A stretch of 64,000 nucleotides of DNA from Flavobacterium selenitireducens (GCF_014748335.1 NZ_JAAVIY010000001.1:62001-126000), one strand, 5' to 3'. Positions 1 through 8,455 are shown, counted from the stretch's first letter. Notes: a model not told the origin generated them from the sequence alone. Program-made: numbers and translations.

Positions 1-134
1 TCCAAATGTAGCAATTTTATGATGCCATCCAATTCAATTTATAATTTTTGCGAATAATACAAATTGATTTAAGAAAAAAGCCCATCATATTCGCAATAGA
101 AATGACAGGCTCGTAAAAAATATTAAATTTTGAA
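1..134. other. AT-rich edge sequence, nothing recognised
   Basis: AT-rich DNA at the window edge. I see no plausible reading frame, RNA gene or clear hairpin. It lies just downstream of the minus-strand thioredoxin-like remnant and may be its 3' flank. Confidence 0.5.
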
Positions 135-350
135 CTATAATGGCAAACGGTCAAGGAGTCTGGCGAGTTCGGGATCGGATGGGCGGGGAGCATCTGCAGT
201 AACGATTTTCATGTCAAGCGATGAGATAAAACGCGGGATGCCGTTAATGTTATACTGATCGGAAATCTTTCCCCGGGACAGTTGTGGTGATTTTAGCCTG
301 GCAAAGCCGTCCGACCAAAAGAAAAAGAGCCAACAGCAATATTTTTTCAT
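135..350 (-). pseudogene. Remnant of a TlpA/thioredoxin-like thiol-disulfide oxidoreductase
   Basis: A 71-codon minus-strand frame. Its last 44 residues (from KISDQYNINGIPRF to the stop) read like the C-terminal end of Bacteroidota TlpA-like redoxins: a cis-proline motif GIPRF, a beta-strand ending in KIVTADAPRPSD, and a final helix PELARLLD. The first residues, MKKYCCWLFFFWS, resemble a signal peptide. The roughly 100 or more residues expected between them, including the CxxC active site, are missing, so the frame looks like an internally deleted gene. It faces away from the adjacent histidine ammonia-lyase gene. Seen: the motif and the short length. Known: GIPRF-type cis-proline loops are a redoxin hallmark. 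Inferred: decay by deletion. A functional mini-protein is possible but unlikely without the CxxC. Confidence 0.6.
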
Positions 351-464
351 ATCGATGGTTGGTTTAAAATTACAACCGGAAATCGTTTTCGCAAAGTATA
401 TTTTTTCGATTTCATTTGCCTTATCGGATGCAAATGCGGAATTTTGGGAACCTAATTTTACAAG

Positions 465-1970
465 ATGGAAACCCACCATTATATCAGCACTGATCTCGTG
501 CGCCTCGACACCTTGTCGGACATTATTTCGTCCGATAAAAAACTGGCGCTTTCCGAAGAAGCCCGCGTCAACATCCGCAAATGCCGCGAATATCTCGATC
601 GAAAAATGGATTCCCAAACCGACCCGATTTACGGCATCAACACCGGTTTTGGCTCACTTTACAATATCAAGATCGACAGCGAAAACTTATCGAAATTACA
701 GGAAAACCTGGTAATGTCCCACGCATGCGGGGCTGGGGCCGAAGTGCCTCGCGAGATCGTTAAGCTGATGTTGTTGCTCAAGATACAATCCTTGAGTTAT
801 GGGAACTCAGGCGTCCAGGTGGAAACCGTAGAGCGCCTCGTGGATTTCTACAACGAAAATGTGCTGCCTATCGTTTTTGAACAAGGTTCGCTGGGCGCTT
901 CCGGCGATCTCGCACCATTGGCGCATTTGTCCCTGCCGCTTATCGGACAGGGTGAAGTGTGGTTCGACGGGAAAAGACGGGAGGCGTCAGAAGTCTTGAA
1001 ACACTTCGGCTGGGAGCCAATCCGACTCAAATCCAAAGAAGGGCTTGCGTTGCTCAACGGGACGCAGTTCATGCTTGCCTATGGCGCCCACGTATTGCTC
1101 AAAGCCGACAAATTGTCGTACCTCGCGGACCTAATCGGAACGATTTCCCTCGAAGCCTTCGACGGTCGCAGGGAGCCGTTCAACGAGCTCATCCACGCGG
1201 TGCGACCGCACAAAGGCCAAATCGTCACGGCGGCCCGCATCAGTGTTTTCCTCGAAGGAAGCGAAATCATCAAGCAGTCCAAAAAACACGTTCAGGATCC
1301 GTACTCGTTTCGCTGCATGCCTCAGGTTCACGGGGCGTCTAAAGATGCGATCGAATACGTCCACAAGGTATTCAAGACGGAGATTAATTCCGTTACGGAC
1401 AATCCCAACATTTTCATCGAGGCCGACCAGATCATATCGGGAGGAAATTTTCACGGACAGCCGCTCGCTTTGGCGTTGGACTTTCTTGCGATTGCATTGG
1501 CGGAACTCGGAAATATCTCCGAACGACGCACATATCAGCTCATTTCAGGACTGAGAGGATTGCCTGCATTTTTGGTGGACAACCCGGGATTGAATTCCGG
1601 ATTCATGATCCCGCAATACACCGCGGCCAGCATCGTAAGCCAGAACAAACAATTGGCCAACCCGGCCAGCACGGACAGTATCGTTTCATCGAACGGTCAG
1701 GAAGACCACGTTAGCATGGGATCGAATTCCGCTACGAAAGTCTTGCGTATCGTCGAGAACCTGGAGACGATTCTCGCCATCGAACTGATGAACGCGGCCC
1801 AGGCGCTGGATTTTCGTCGTCCGTTGCGCTCGAGCGAATTCGTGGAAACTTTCGTGAAGTCGTATCGCGAAGAGGTTCCCCATGTTAAGGAAGACCGCAT
1901 TTTGCATTACGATATCGAGAAGTCGAAGCTTTTCTTGAGGAGTTTTGGGATTGCCGAGGAATTGTTGTAA
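465..1970 (+). CDS. hutH: Histidine ammonia-lyase
   Basis: 501 residues, the usual length for aromatic amino acid ammonia-lyases. Converts histidine to urocanate and ammonia in the cytoplasm. The Ala-Ser-Gly triad that cyclises to the MIO electrophile is at 145-147 (GASGDLAPLAH). Other family signatures are YGINTGFG at 56-63, MSHACGAG at 84-91, Arg283 in YSFRCMPQ and NPN at 313-315. Glu413 in QEDHVSM is the residue typical of histidine lyases; the tyrosine lyases of flavobacteria that I know carry a different residue there, so histidine is the likely substrate. The ATG at 465 follows an AT-rich stretch with an imperfect -7-like TAATTTTA at 453-460. No hutU, hutI or hutG gene is in the window, so the rest of the pathway must lie elsewhere or be absent. 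Confidence 0.93.
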   Translation: METHHYISTDLVRLDTLSDIISSDKKLALSEEARVNIRKCREYLDRKMDSQTDPIYGINTGFGSLYNIKIDSENLSKLQENLVMSHACGAGAEVPREIVKLMLLLKIQSLSYGNSGVQVETVERLVDFYNENVLPIVFEQGSLGASGDLAPLAHLSLPLIGQGEVWFDGKRREASEVLKHFGWEPIRLKSKEGLALLNGTQFMLAYGAHVLLKADKLSYLADLIGTISLEAFDGRREPFNELIHAVRPHKGQIVTAARISVFLEGSEIIKQSKKHVQDPYSFRCMPQVHGASKDAIEYVHKVFKTEINSVTDNPNIFIEADQIISGGNFHGQPLALALDFLAIALAELGNISERRTYQLISGLRGLPAFLVDNPGLNSGFMIPQYTAASIVSQNKQLANPASTDSIVSSNGQEDHVSMGSNSATKVLRIVENLETILAIELMNAAQALDFRRPLRSSEFVETFVKSYREEVPHVKEDRILHYDIEKSKLFLRSFGIAEELL

Positions 1971-2421
1971 TGCCTACTGTCACGTACTTTTTTCGGATAT
2001 CTTTTTGTCCACGGATTGCGTGATGCAATTACAACTTCTGACGATTCAGTTGCTGAATTTTCGGAAATTCGTTCGGGTGTTTGGAAAAGCGTAGATCAAT
2101 TCAGGAAAATTGCGGAGCGGATGCTTTACATGTTTTGACGGATGGTTGCTGAGTGATAATTTCGTGTCCAGGCGGATTTTGGCAAATTTAGGTTTAACAA
2201 TTCCGGCAGATTTTCTGTAAAAGGGATGTTTTTATTAGGCGTATTTTTACGATGGGAGGGTCGGAACGACCGTTCACAAAAAAACAGTCAGCTGATAGTG
2301 AATACCGGACCACGATCGCGAATGCAACACTCCAAAAGTTTAAGCGTGGCAAACAACTAAAAATTAGCATTCTCCTAACAAACTAGGCGATCGGGCGCTT
2401 CAAACTCTTTTACTTTTTACG
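1971..2421. other. Long intergenic gap with a small hairpin
   Basis: About 450 bases between two plus-strand genes. I find no gene. A small perfect hairpin, GGTCG-GAA-CGACC, lies at 2259-2271 without a following T run. A 54-codon open stretch directly after the hutH stop (about 1974-2135) has no start codon and is probably chance. The 3' end runs into the promoter of the next gene. Confidence 0.5.
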
Positions 2422-2429
2422 TAAATTTG
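2422..2429 (+). promoter_or_regulatory. Bacteroidota -7 element for the N-carbamoylputrescine amidase gene
   Basis: TAAATTTG matches TAnnTTTG exactly. No clear TTG lies 17-23 bases upstream. Transcription would begin near 2436, which fits the ATG at 2448 and rules out the in-frame TTG at 2427 that lies inside the element. Confidence 0.5.
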
Positions 2430-2447
2430 CGCCCTAAAACGTCAACT

Positions 2448-3323
2448 ATGTCTAAAGTCCAGATTGGTTTGGTTCAGATGTCGTGTGAATCCGATAAGCA
2501 AGCCAACCTCAATAAGGCCATTCGCGAGATTCGCGTCGCCGCCAAGAAAGGTGCTCAAATCGTGTGTCTCCAGGAATTGTTCACCTCGCTATATTTTTGC
2601 GATGTAGAGGACTACGACAATTTCAAATTAGCCGAGGCCATTCCCGGCCCGAGTACGTCCGCTTTGCAGGAAATCGCCAAGGAGTTGGGCGTGGTGATCA
2701 TCGCTTCTTTGTTTGAGAAAAGGGCGGAAGGTCTGTACCACAACACAACCGCGGTGATCGATGCAGATGGATCTTATCTCGGAAAGTACCGCAAAATGCA
2801 CATTCCGGACGACCCTGCTTACTATGAAAAATTCTACTTCACTCCGGGAGATCTTGGCTACAAGGTATTCAAAACCAAATTCGCGACGATCGGAATCCTG
2901 ATTTGTTGGGATCAATGGTATCCGGAAGCCAGCCGCATCACGGCACTTATGGGAGCCGAAATCATGTTTTATCCGACAGCTATCGGATGGGCGACAGACC
3001 AGGACGAGGAAACCAATAAAGACCAATACAACGCCTGGCAGACGATACAGCGTTCACACGCAGTGGCCAACGGTGTTCCTGTCGTGAGCGTGAATCGCGT
3101 CGGATTTGAGCAGGATGGGGCGATGAAATTCTGGGGCGGAAGTTTCGCCACGAACGCCCAGGGTAAGTTGCTGTATCTCGGATCTCATGACGATGAGGAA
3201 ACGGTCGTGGTCGAAATCGACAAGAACGAATCGGATTTCTTCAGGATGCACTGGCCGTTTTTGCGCGATCGCAGGATCGACAGTTACCAACCGATCACGA
3301 AGAGATTTATTGACGAAGATTAA
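2448..3323 (+). CDS. aguB: N-carbamoylputrescine amidase (nitrilase superfamily)
   Basis: 291 residues from the ATG (MSKVQIGLVQ). Hydrolyses N-carbamoylputrescine to putrescine, CO2 and ammonia. The nitrilase triad is visible: Glu43 in LQELF, Lys116 in KYRKMHIPDDP and nucleophile Cys153 in ILICWDQWYPE. The HIPDDPAYYEKFYFTPGD stretch is characteristic of this branch rather than of other amidases. The next gene is agmatine deiminase, which makes its substrate, so context and motifs agree. The longer reading frame starting with TTG at 2427 is rejected because that codon overlaps the -7 promoter element. Confidence 0.92.
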   Translation: MSKVQIGLVQMSCESDKQANLNKAIREIRVAAKKGAQIVCLQELFTSLYFCDVEDYDNFKLAEAIPGPSTSALQEIAKELGVVIIASLFEKRAEGLYHNTTAVIDADGSYLGKYRKMHIPDDPAYYEKFYFTPGDLGYKVFKTKFATIGILICWDQWYPEASRITALMGAEIMFYPTAIGWATDQDEETNKDQYNAWQTIQRSHAVANGVPVVSVNRVGFEQDGAMKFWGGSFATNAQGKLLYLGSHDDEETVVVEIDKNESDFFRMHWPFLRDRRIDSYQPITKRFIDED

Positions 3324-3325
3324 AT

Positions 3326-3436
3326 AATTAGCGAGTTAGGAAATTAGCGAATTAGCGAATGATGTGCCTTGAGATTGTAATCTTGGCAAAATCGTGGCAC
3401 AATTCGCTAATTTGCTAATTCGCCCATTCGCTAATT
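3326..3436 (+). repeat. Octamer inverted-repeat array, unit TAGCGAAT
   Basis: Starts within a few bases of the aguB stop. The left arm (3326-3360) holds near-tandem TAGCGAAT-type units. The right arm (3401-3436) holds the reverse complement ATTCGCTA. Between them are GTGCC/GGCAC and a self-complementary GATTGTAATC, so the whole gap can fold as one long hairpin. It fills the space between aguB and the deiminase gene. Confidence 0.75.
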
Positions 3437-3439
3437 GAC

Positions 3440-4501
3440 ATGACTCCAAAACAACTAGGCTTCCATTTCCCTGCAGAATTCGAAAAACAAACCGCCTTAT
3501 GGCTTTCCTGGCCGCATAAAGAGGCGTCGTGGCCGGGAAAAATCCATATGATTTACGATTCGTATTGCGAATTCATACTGAGAGTGGCTTCCCACCAAAA
3601 AGTTTGCGTCAACGTGGCGGGAGAGGAGATGAAGGCGTTTGCTTTGTTGAGTCTTTACAATTCGTTGTACGCAAAAACGGCTGTCAATCTTGAAAGCCTG
3701 CTCGACAACGTGAAATTTTATTTTCATCCGACGAACGATGCATGGTGCCGCGATCACGGGCCTGCGTTTCTGGTGAATCGGGAGACGCGCGAGAAAGCCA
3801 TTGTCGATTGGGGCTATAATGCCTGGGGCGGAAAGTATCCGCCGTTCGACCTCGATGACGTTATTCCGACGGAAATCGGGAAAGCCCTTGGGTTGCCGGT
3901 TTTCAATCCCGATATCGTCATGGAAGGCGGAAGCGTCGAGTTCAATGGGAAAGGAACATTGCTTACCACGACGGCTTGTCTGCTCAACAAGAACCGCAAT
4001 CCGCATCTGACTCAAAAACAGATTGAGCAGTATCTCGTAGATTATTATGGTGTGGACAATATTTTGTGGATAGGCGACGGGATCATCGGTGACGATACAG
4101 ACGGGCATATCGATGATATCACGCGTTTTGTAAGCGAGGATACGGTGGTAACGGTGATCGAGGAAAACAAATCGGATGAGAATTACGACATCCTTCAGGA
4201 GAACCTTAAAACGCTTAAGACGCTGAGGCTGGAAACCGGAAAGCAACTCAACATCGTGGAACTTCCAATGCCGAAGCCCGTAATTTACGACGACCAAATC
4301 CTGCCGGCGTCGTATGCAAATTTTTACATTTCAAACGAAAATGTGATCGTGCCGACTTTTCGCGACGCCAACGACGACAAGGCCTTATCGATTTTACAGG
4401 ATTGTTTTAAGACCCGAAAAGTGATCGGCATCGATTCGACCGACATCATCTGGGGATTGGGAAGTTTTCACTGTCTAAGCCAGCAGGAACCGGCGGTCTG
4501 A
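3440..4501 (+). CDS. aguA: Agmatine deiminase
   Basis: 353 residues, normal length for the Porphyromonas-type peptidylarginine deiminase fold family. Converts agmatine to N-carbamoylputrescine and ammonia. Visible signatures are WCRDHGPAF at 102-110, the metal-free active-site block DDTDGHIDD at 218-226 and the C-terminal nucleophile Cys345 in GLGSFHCLSQQEP. Together with the upstream amidase it completes the two-step agmatine-to-putrescine route. No arginine decarboxylase gene is present in the window. The ATG at 3440 follows the inverted octamer array directly. A 36-unit octamer array begins right after the stop. Confidence 0.95.
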   Translation: MTPKQLGFHFPAEFEKQTALWLSWPHKEASWPGKIHMIYDSYCEFILRVASHQKVCVNVAGEEMKAFALLSLYNSLYAKTAVNLESLLDNVKFYFHPTNDAWCRDHGPAFLVNRETREKAIVDWGYNAWGGKYPPFDLDDVIPTEIGKALGLPVFNPDIVMEGGSVEFNGKGTLLTTTACLLNKNRNPHLTQKQIEQYLVDYYGVDNILWIGDGIIGDDTDGHIDDITRFVSEDTVVTVIEENKSDENYDILQENLKTLKTLRLETGKQLNIVELPMPKPVIYDDQILPASYANFYISNENVIVPTFRDANDDKALSILQDCFKTRKVIGIDSTDIIWGLGSFHCLSQQEPAV

Positions 4502-4502
4502 T

Positions 4503-4790
4503 TAGTCAATTAGTCAATTAGTCCATTAGATGATTAGTCGATTAGTCAATTAGATAATTAGTCGATTAGATAATTAGTCGATTAGATAATTAGTCGATTA
4601 GTCGATTAGTCAATTAGATGATTAGTCAATTAGATGATTAGTCGATTAGATAATTAGTCGATTAGTCGATTAGATAATTAGTCGATTAGTCGATTAGTCA
4701 ATTAGATGATTAGTCGATTAATCAATTAGTCAATTAGTCAATTATCTAATTATCTCATTATCTAATTATCTAATTATCTCATCATCTAAT
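4503..4790 (+). repeat. 36 perfectly phased octamers (TAGnnnAT then TATCTAAT)
   Basis: 288 bases that divide exactly into 36 octamers with no phase slip. The first 30 units are TAGTCGAT (11), TAGTCAAT (8), TAGATAAT (5), TAGATGAT (4), TAGTCCAT (1) and TAATCAAT (1). The last six are TATCTAAT, TATCTCAT or CATCTAAT, which are rotations of the reverse complement of TAGATAAT-type units, so the 3' end can pair back onto the 5' part. The array begins one base after the aguA stop. Because 8 is not a multiple of 3, the TAG triplets fall in all three forward frames in turn. Confidence 0.95.
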
Positions 4791-4882
4791 TACCCACCCA
4801 TTCTGCCAACTTTGTGCTAAACGTCTTTTCGTTTCTTGTTGGTTTGTGTAACTTGTTGTAACAACTTAAAAACACAACTATC

Positions 4883-5128
4883 ATGGAAACCAACCACAAT
4901 GATGCACGACATCGGGAAGATGAACGCAATCGCAAGCCAAATACCAACGAAAATGAAGAGCCGTATGTAGGTGCGGACAAAGACGTATCGGGTAACGACA
5001 TCCGCGATGAAGGACGTGAAGAACGGCGTTTTCACCAAGATCACGGAAACAGGAAATACGAGTCGCATTCGAACCATTCCTCGGCCGACGATCAGCCCAC
5101 AACCAATACCGGTCCCGGAAATATATAA
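4883..5128 (+). CDS. Small hydrophilic protein of unknown function (copy 1)
   Basis: 81 residues, rich in Asp, Glu, Arg, Asn and His, with no hydrophobic segment, so it is probably soluble and largely disordered. I do not recognise a known family. Its C-terminal part (KYESHSNHSSADDQPTTNTG) closely resembles that of the next gene (YRSFSNYSSASDQPHTNTG), and both start MET(N/D). The pair therefore looks like a tandem duplication. A strong terminator follows within 10 bases. Intrinsic disorder and tandem paralogy would fit a stress-related protein, but that is only a guess. Confidence 0.75.
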   Translation: METNHNDARHREDERNRKPNTNENEEPYVGADKDVSGNDIRDEGREERRFHQDHGNRKYESHSNHSSADDQPTTNTGPGNI

Positions 5129-5135
5129 TGATGAC

Positions 5136-5159
5136 AAGAGCCTTAGGGCTCTTTTTTTT
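5136..5159 (+). terminator. Intrinsic terminator
   Basis: Stem AAGAGCC/GGCTCTT with loop TTAG, followed by a run of eight or more T. It ends the transcript of the first small paralogue and separates the pair into independent units. Confidence 0.9.
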
Positions 5160-5183
5160 GTAGCGTTAAAAATCAGTAAATGA

Positions 5184-5214
5184 TTGGTGGTCAGGATATT
5201 TAAAAGTAACTTTA
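5184..5214 (+). promoter_or_regulatory. Promoter of the second small paralogue
   Basis: TTG at 5184-5186, 20 bases, then TAACTTTA at 5207-5214 (one mismatch to TAnnTTTG). Spacing and position suit the ATG at 5238. Confidence 0.55.
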
Positions 5215-5237
5215 TCTGATAATTTAACTTGGTATCC

Positions 5238-5474
5238 ATGGAAACTGATCGAACCGGTTTTACTCCCGAAGACGAAATTTCGGGACAAAACCAAAGCCCG
5301 TCCGGATCATTCCTGCAATTCGATCGATTGCGGCACGATGATTCTTTTGGAGAAACGGCGAATGAGGCTGCCGACAAGAAGCGCCACCATTCGCATCATG
5401 GAATTGGAAGGTACAGGTCGTTCTCGAATTATTCCTCGGCAAGCGACCAACCACACACGAACACGGGATGGTAA
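5238..5474 (+). CDS. Small hydrophilic protein of unknown function (copy 2)
   Basis: 78 residues from the ATG at 5238 (METDRTGFTPEDE). An in-frame TTG nine bases upstream would add only three residues and is less likely. Hydrophilic, with a His-rich KKRHHSHHGIG segment near residue 50 and the C-terminal SNYSSASDQPHTNTG block shared with copy 1. The N-terminal halves have diverged much more than the C-terminal tail, which suggests the tail carries the conserved function. It has its own promoter and terminator. Confidence 0.72.
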   Translation: METDRTGFTPEDEISGQNQSPSGSFLQFDRLRHDDSFGETANEAADKKRHHSHHGIGRYRSFSNYSSASDQPHTNTGW

Positions 5475-5486
5475 CGAATGAACTTC

Positions 5487-5511
5487 AACCTGCTTCACGG
5501 CAGGTTTTTTT
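5487..5511 (+). terminator. Intrinsic terminator
   Basis: Stem AACCTGC/GCAGGTT with loop TTCACG and a following T run. It closes the second small paralogue. Confidence 0.88.
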
Positions 5512-5566
5512 ATTGCAGATGAGACCATCGCATACGACTTGTGCGTTTTAGCGTTAAATTGTCGGC

Positions 5567-6553
5567 ATGAAAAGAATCGCATCGCTATCGTTATTGCTTT
5601 TGGTTTCAGTCGTAATGGCGCAACAGACCGCCCAAAAATTTGTATTGGAAACCAAGTACTTATTGTATTTGCCGGATGGATACGAATCGGACACGACCAG
5701 GAATTGGCCACTTATGATTTTTCTTCACGGGTCCGGCGAAAGCGGGGAGGATGTCGACAAGGTCAAAGTGAACGGCCCGCCTAAGCTGATCGAACAGGGA
5801 AAAAAATTCCCGATGATCGTTATTTCTCCACAAGCCCCGAAAGCGGAAGGCTTTAAACCCGAAATCCTGAAAAAGATGCTCGACGACCTGAAATCGAAAT
5901 ACCGCGTTGATGCCGACCGCGTTTATTTGACAGGCTTGAGCATGGGCGGGTTCGGGACGTTTGAGTTTGCCGGTCGGTTTCCGGATGAATTTGCAGCGAT
6001 CGCACCCGTTTGCGGTGGAGGCGACCCAACTAAAGCGTACCGACTGCGCCACATTCCAACCTGGATTTTTCACGGGGCGAAGGACGATGTGGTGTTGCCC
6101 ATCGAATCGCAGCGCATGGCGGATTCCTTGTCCAGATTTTCCAAAAATGTCAGGCTTACGATGTATCCCGAGGCCAACCACAATAGTTGGGACGTCACGT
6201 ACGCCAACGACAGTTTGTATTCGTGGATGTTGCAACAGAAAAAATTTCGGTACGCAGGCACAATCGCAGATGCGGGACGGCTCAAGAAACTTCAGGGCAC
6301 CTTCCGAAACACCCAGGGAAACTCGCTTGTAGTTTTCTTTGCGGACGATGCACTTTGGATCAGGGGAGAATCCGATGAAGAGAAAACAGAGCTAAAACCT
6401 TTTTCGTCAGACGGCTTTTTCATCGTCGAAGACCGGTTCATCGAGTTGTACTTCCATCTCGATAAAAAAGGGAAGGCACTGTCGTTCAGCCTCGACGATG
6501 CCGAAGGCCGCACAAAATTCACGAAAGTAAAAAATCGGAAAAAGTCAGACTGA
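5567..6553 (+). CDS. Secreted alpha/beta-hydrolase (phospholipase/carboxylesterase or PHB-depolymerase-like)
   Basis: 328 residues with a signal peptide (MKRIASLSLLLLVSVVMAQ). The oxyanion stretch FLHGSGESG is at 52-60, the nucleophile Ser125 sits in GLSMGG, the acid is Asp173 or Asp174 in HGAKDDVV, and His205 is in EANHNSWD. This arrangement is typical of the secreted predicted peptidase/esterase family found beside polysaccharide-degradation genes. About 100 residues after the hydrolase core form an extra C-terminal domain. The natural substrate cannot be read from the sequence; acyl esters on carbohydrates are a reasonable guess. The stop overlaps the convergent DUF421 gene by nine bases. 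Confidence 0.82.
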   Translation: MKRIASLSLLLLVSVVMAQQTAQKFVLETKYLLYLPDGYESDTTRNWPLMIFLHGSGESGEDVDKVKVNGPPKLIEQGKKFPMIVISPQAPKAEGFKPEILKKMLDDLKSKYRVDADRVYLTGLSMGGFGTFEFAGRFPDEFAAIAPVCGGGDPTKAYRLRHIPTWIFHGAKDDVVLPIESQRMADSLSRFSKNVRLTMYPEANHNSWDVTYANDSLYSWMLQQKKFRYAGTIADAGRLKKLQGTFRNTQGNSLVVFFADDALWIRGESDEEKTELKPFSSDGFFIVEDRFIELYFHLDKKGKALSFSLDDAEGRTKFTKVKNRKKSD

Positions 6554-7060
6554 AACGACATTTTTGCGATTGCGCCGCCGTTTGTAATGCGTCTGCCTCA
6601 TTTGATGATTTTCGCCCGAGATGATGCTGATGTTGCCGTCCGATTCGAATATGGCCAGCTTGACATCCGAATAATGTTCCACTCCGTGTTCGCGCATGGC
6701 TTCTTTCAATTCGTCATGGCTGATGTCCAATTTTGAAAGAGTCCTGAAATCGGGCACGCCGTCGTGAATCAGGATTTCTGGCTTGTCCCGCAGCAACTTC
6801 CGGAAAAACGAAAAGTTACCGGCTGCTTTTTTAAAAATGTAGTTCAATACAAAAAGTGCGACGGCAGCCACGAGCCCGCCGGCCAGGGAAGTATTGCGAC
6901 CCACCATGGCGTTCTGTACGGCGTTGCTGATCAACAAAATAAGGATGACGTCGAACGTACTCAATTGCGAAAGTTCCTTCCTGCCAAAAACCCGAAGCGC
7001 GGCCACCATAAAAATATAGACGGTCGCGCTTCTGAGTATGATGTCAAGATAAGGGTTCAC
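6545..7060 (-). CDS. DUF421 membrane protein (YetF-like)
   Basis: 171 residues. Three hydrophobic segments in the first 80 residues are followed by a soluble domain with [16 protein letters not shown], the layout of DUF421/YetF proteins. Their biochemical role is poorly known. The ATG overlaps the stop of the RimB-RimK gene by four bases (ATGA type), so the two are almost certainly cotranscribed and probably translationally coupled. It converges on the esterase gene. Confidence 0.85.
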   Translation of the reverse strand: MNPYLDIILRSATVYIFMVAALRVFGRKELSQLSTFDVILILLISNAVQNAMVGRNTSLAGGLVAAVALFVLNYIFKKAAGNFSFFRKLLRDKPEILIHDGVPDFRTLSKLDISHDELKEAMREHGVEHYSDVKLAIFESDGNISIISGENHQMRQTHYKRRRNRKNVVSV

Positions 7061-8439
7061 GCTTGGGCTTTTTGGAGTTTGAAGTGTTTTTCAATTGCCT
7101 TTATCATTTCGCCTGCCACATCTTTGTTGGTGGCGCCTTCGATTCCTTCAAGTCCCGGAGATGAGTTCACCTCGAGCAATAGCGGGCCTTTCGACGATCG
7201 GATGATGTCCACACCGGCCACTTTGAGATCCATTGCCTTGGCCGCCTTGATCGCTATCCTTTTTTCTTCCTGGGTCGGTTTGATAAGCGAGGCCGTTCCG
7301 CCTAAGTGAATGTTCGCGCGGAACTCTCCCGGCAAAGCCTCACGTTGTATCGCCGCCACTACCTTTCCGTCGATGACGAAACAACGAATGTCTTTTCCGT
7401 CCGCTTCCTTGATGAATTCCTGTACGAGGATGTTGGCATTTAAGCTTTTGAAAGCATTGATGACAGATTCGGCTGCTTTTTTGGTCTCTGCCAAAACGAC
7501 ACCCTTGCCTTGTGTACCTTCGAGCAACTTGACGATCAGCGGCGTCCCACCGACCATTTTGATAAGATCGTCCGTGTCGAGAGGGGAATTCGCAAATCCT
7601 GTAGTCGGGATGTCTACGCCGTGATTGAGCAGCAACTGGAGCGAATACAACTTGTCTCGCGATTGGGCGATGGCCTTGGAGGAATTCAGGCTGAAAATCT
7701 TAAGCGCCTCGAATTGACGCGTGAGCGCGCAACCATAGAAGGTAATGCTTGGCCGTATTCTTGGGATGACGGCGTCGAAATCGGAAAGTTTCCTGCCGCC
7801 ACGATAATGGATTTCGGGATTTTGCCCATCCAATTTCATATAACATTCCTTGATGTTCAAAAAGTGCATTTCGTGACCGCGGCTTTCTCCGGCCTCCATG
7901 ATGCGCTTGTTGCTGTACAGTTCAGGGTTGCTTGCCAACAGGCCGATACGAAGCCCGCTTTTGGCTTGGACCGCATTTTTGTAGACGACTTTCAGATCAT
8001 CGTTCGAAGGTTGACCCAACAAATACGACTGGCTCGGATCGACCAACATGCGGCCAATCATCGCTTCCCGTCCCAAAAGCATCCGGAATCCCATAGAATC
8101 GCGATTGGTCAGCGTGACCTCGATCGGCCAGTTTTGCCCTGCTATCTCAACTTCGGTGGCGATCACGTAGCGTTGTTCGCGATAGCCGCTCGAACTCTTC
8201 ACGACGCGTTTCCCGACCAATGGCGCTTCGCAATGCAGCACGGTCTTTACGTTTTTCTGGATCGGATTGACATCGAACCGCACCCAATTTTCTTCGTCTT
8301 TTCGAAATGGGGCGATGTTGATGGCGTGAAGTGCGGATGTTTTGGCACCCGAATCGACACGGGCTTTGATCTTTGGAATTCCTAGCGTCGGGAAGGAGCA
8401 CCATTCTTCGCTTCCGATGACAACTTTATCAATTAGCAT
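7057..8439 (-). CDS. Fusion of RimB-like aspartyl protease domain and RimK-type ATP-grasp ligase
   Basis: 460 residues. Residues 1-150 are a retropepsin-like domain of the RimB/ATP-dependent zinc protease family, with Asp29 in [13 protein letters not shown] and a second block [11 protein letters not shown]. From about 165 a RimK ligase follows: [12 protein letters not shown], then ATP-grasp elements [31 protein letters not shown] and the metal-binding [14 protein letters not shown]. RimK adds glutamate residues to a protein or peptide C-terminus and RimB trims or stimulates this in Pseudomonas, where they are separate genes. The fusion suggests coupled action. It is the first gene of a two-gene unit with DUF421. 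Confidence 0.9.
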   Translation of the reverse strand: MLIDKVVIGSEEWCSFPTLGIPKIKARVDSGAKTSALHAINIAPFRKDEENWVRFDVNPIQKNVKTVLHCEAPLVGKRVVKSSSGYREQRYVIATEVEIAGQNWPIEVTLTNRDSMGFRMLLGREAMIGRMLVDPSQSYLLGQPSNDDLKVVYKNAVQAKSGLRIGLLASNPELYSNKRIMEAGESRGHEMHFLNIKECYMKLDGQNPEIHYRGGRKLSDFDAVIPRIRPSITFYGCALTRQFEALKIFSLNSSKAIAQSRDKLYSLQLLLNHGVDIPTTGFANSPLDTDDLIKMVGGTPLIVKLLEGTQGKGVVLAETKKAAESVINAFKSLNANILVQEFIKEADGKDIRCFVIDGKVVAAIQREALPGEFRANIHLGGTASLIKPTQEEKRIAIKAAKAMDLKVAGVDIIRSSKGPLLLEVNSSPGLEGIEGATNKDVAGEMIKAIEKHFKLQKAQA

Positions 8440-8455
8440 GGCAATGTGTTTACAC

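Noticed and set aside
1974..2135. Open stretch after hutH
   Set aside because: Open for 54 codons but without ATG, GTG or TTG at the start; length is compatible with chance.
4503..4790. Possible CRISPR array
   Set aside because: Units are eight bases with no spacers and no cas genes are nearby. It is a short tandem array.
5307..5711. Antisense frame over the second small protein
   Set aside because: Crosses two transcription units and the terminator, and has no start context. The plus-strand frame shows paralogy with its neighbour and is preferred.
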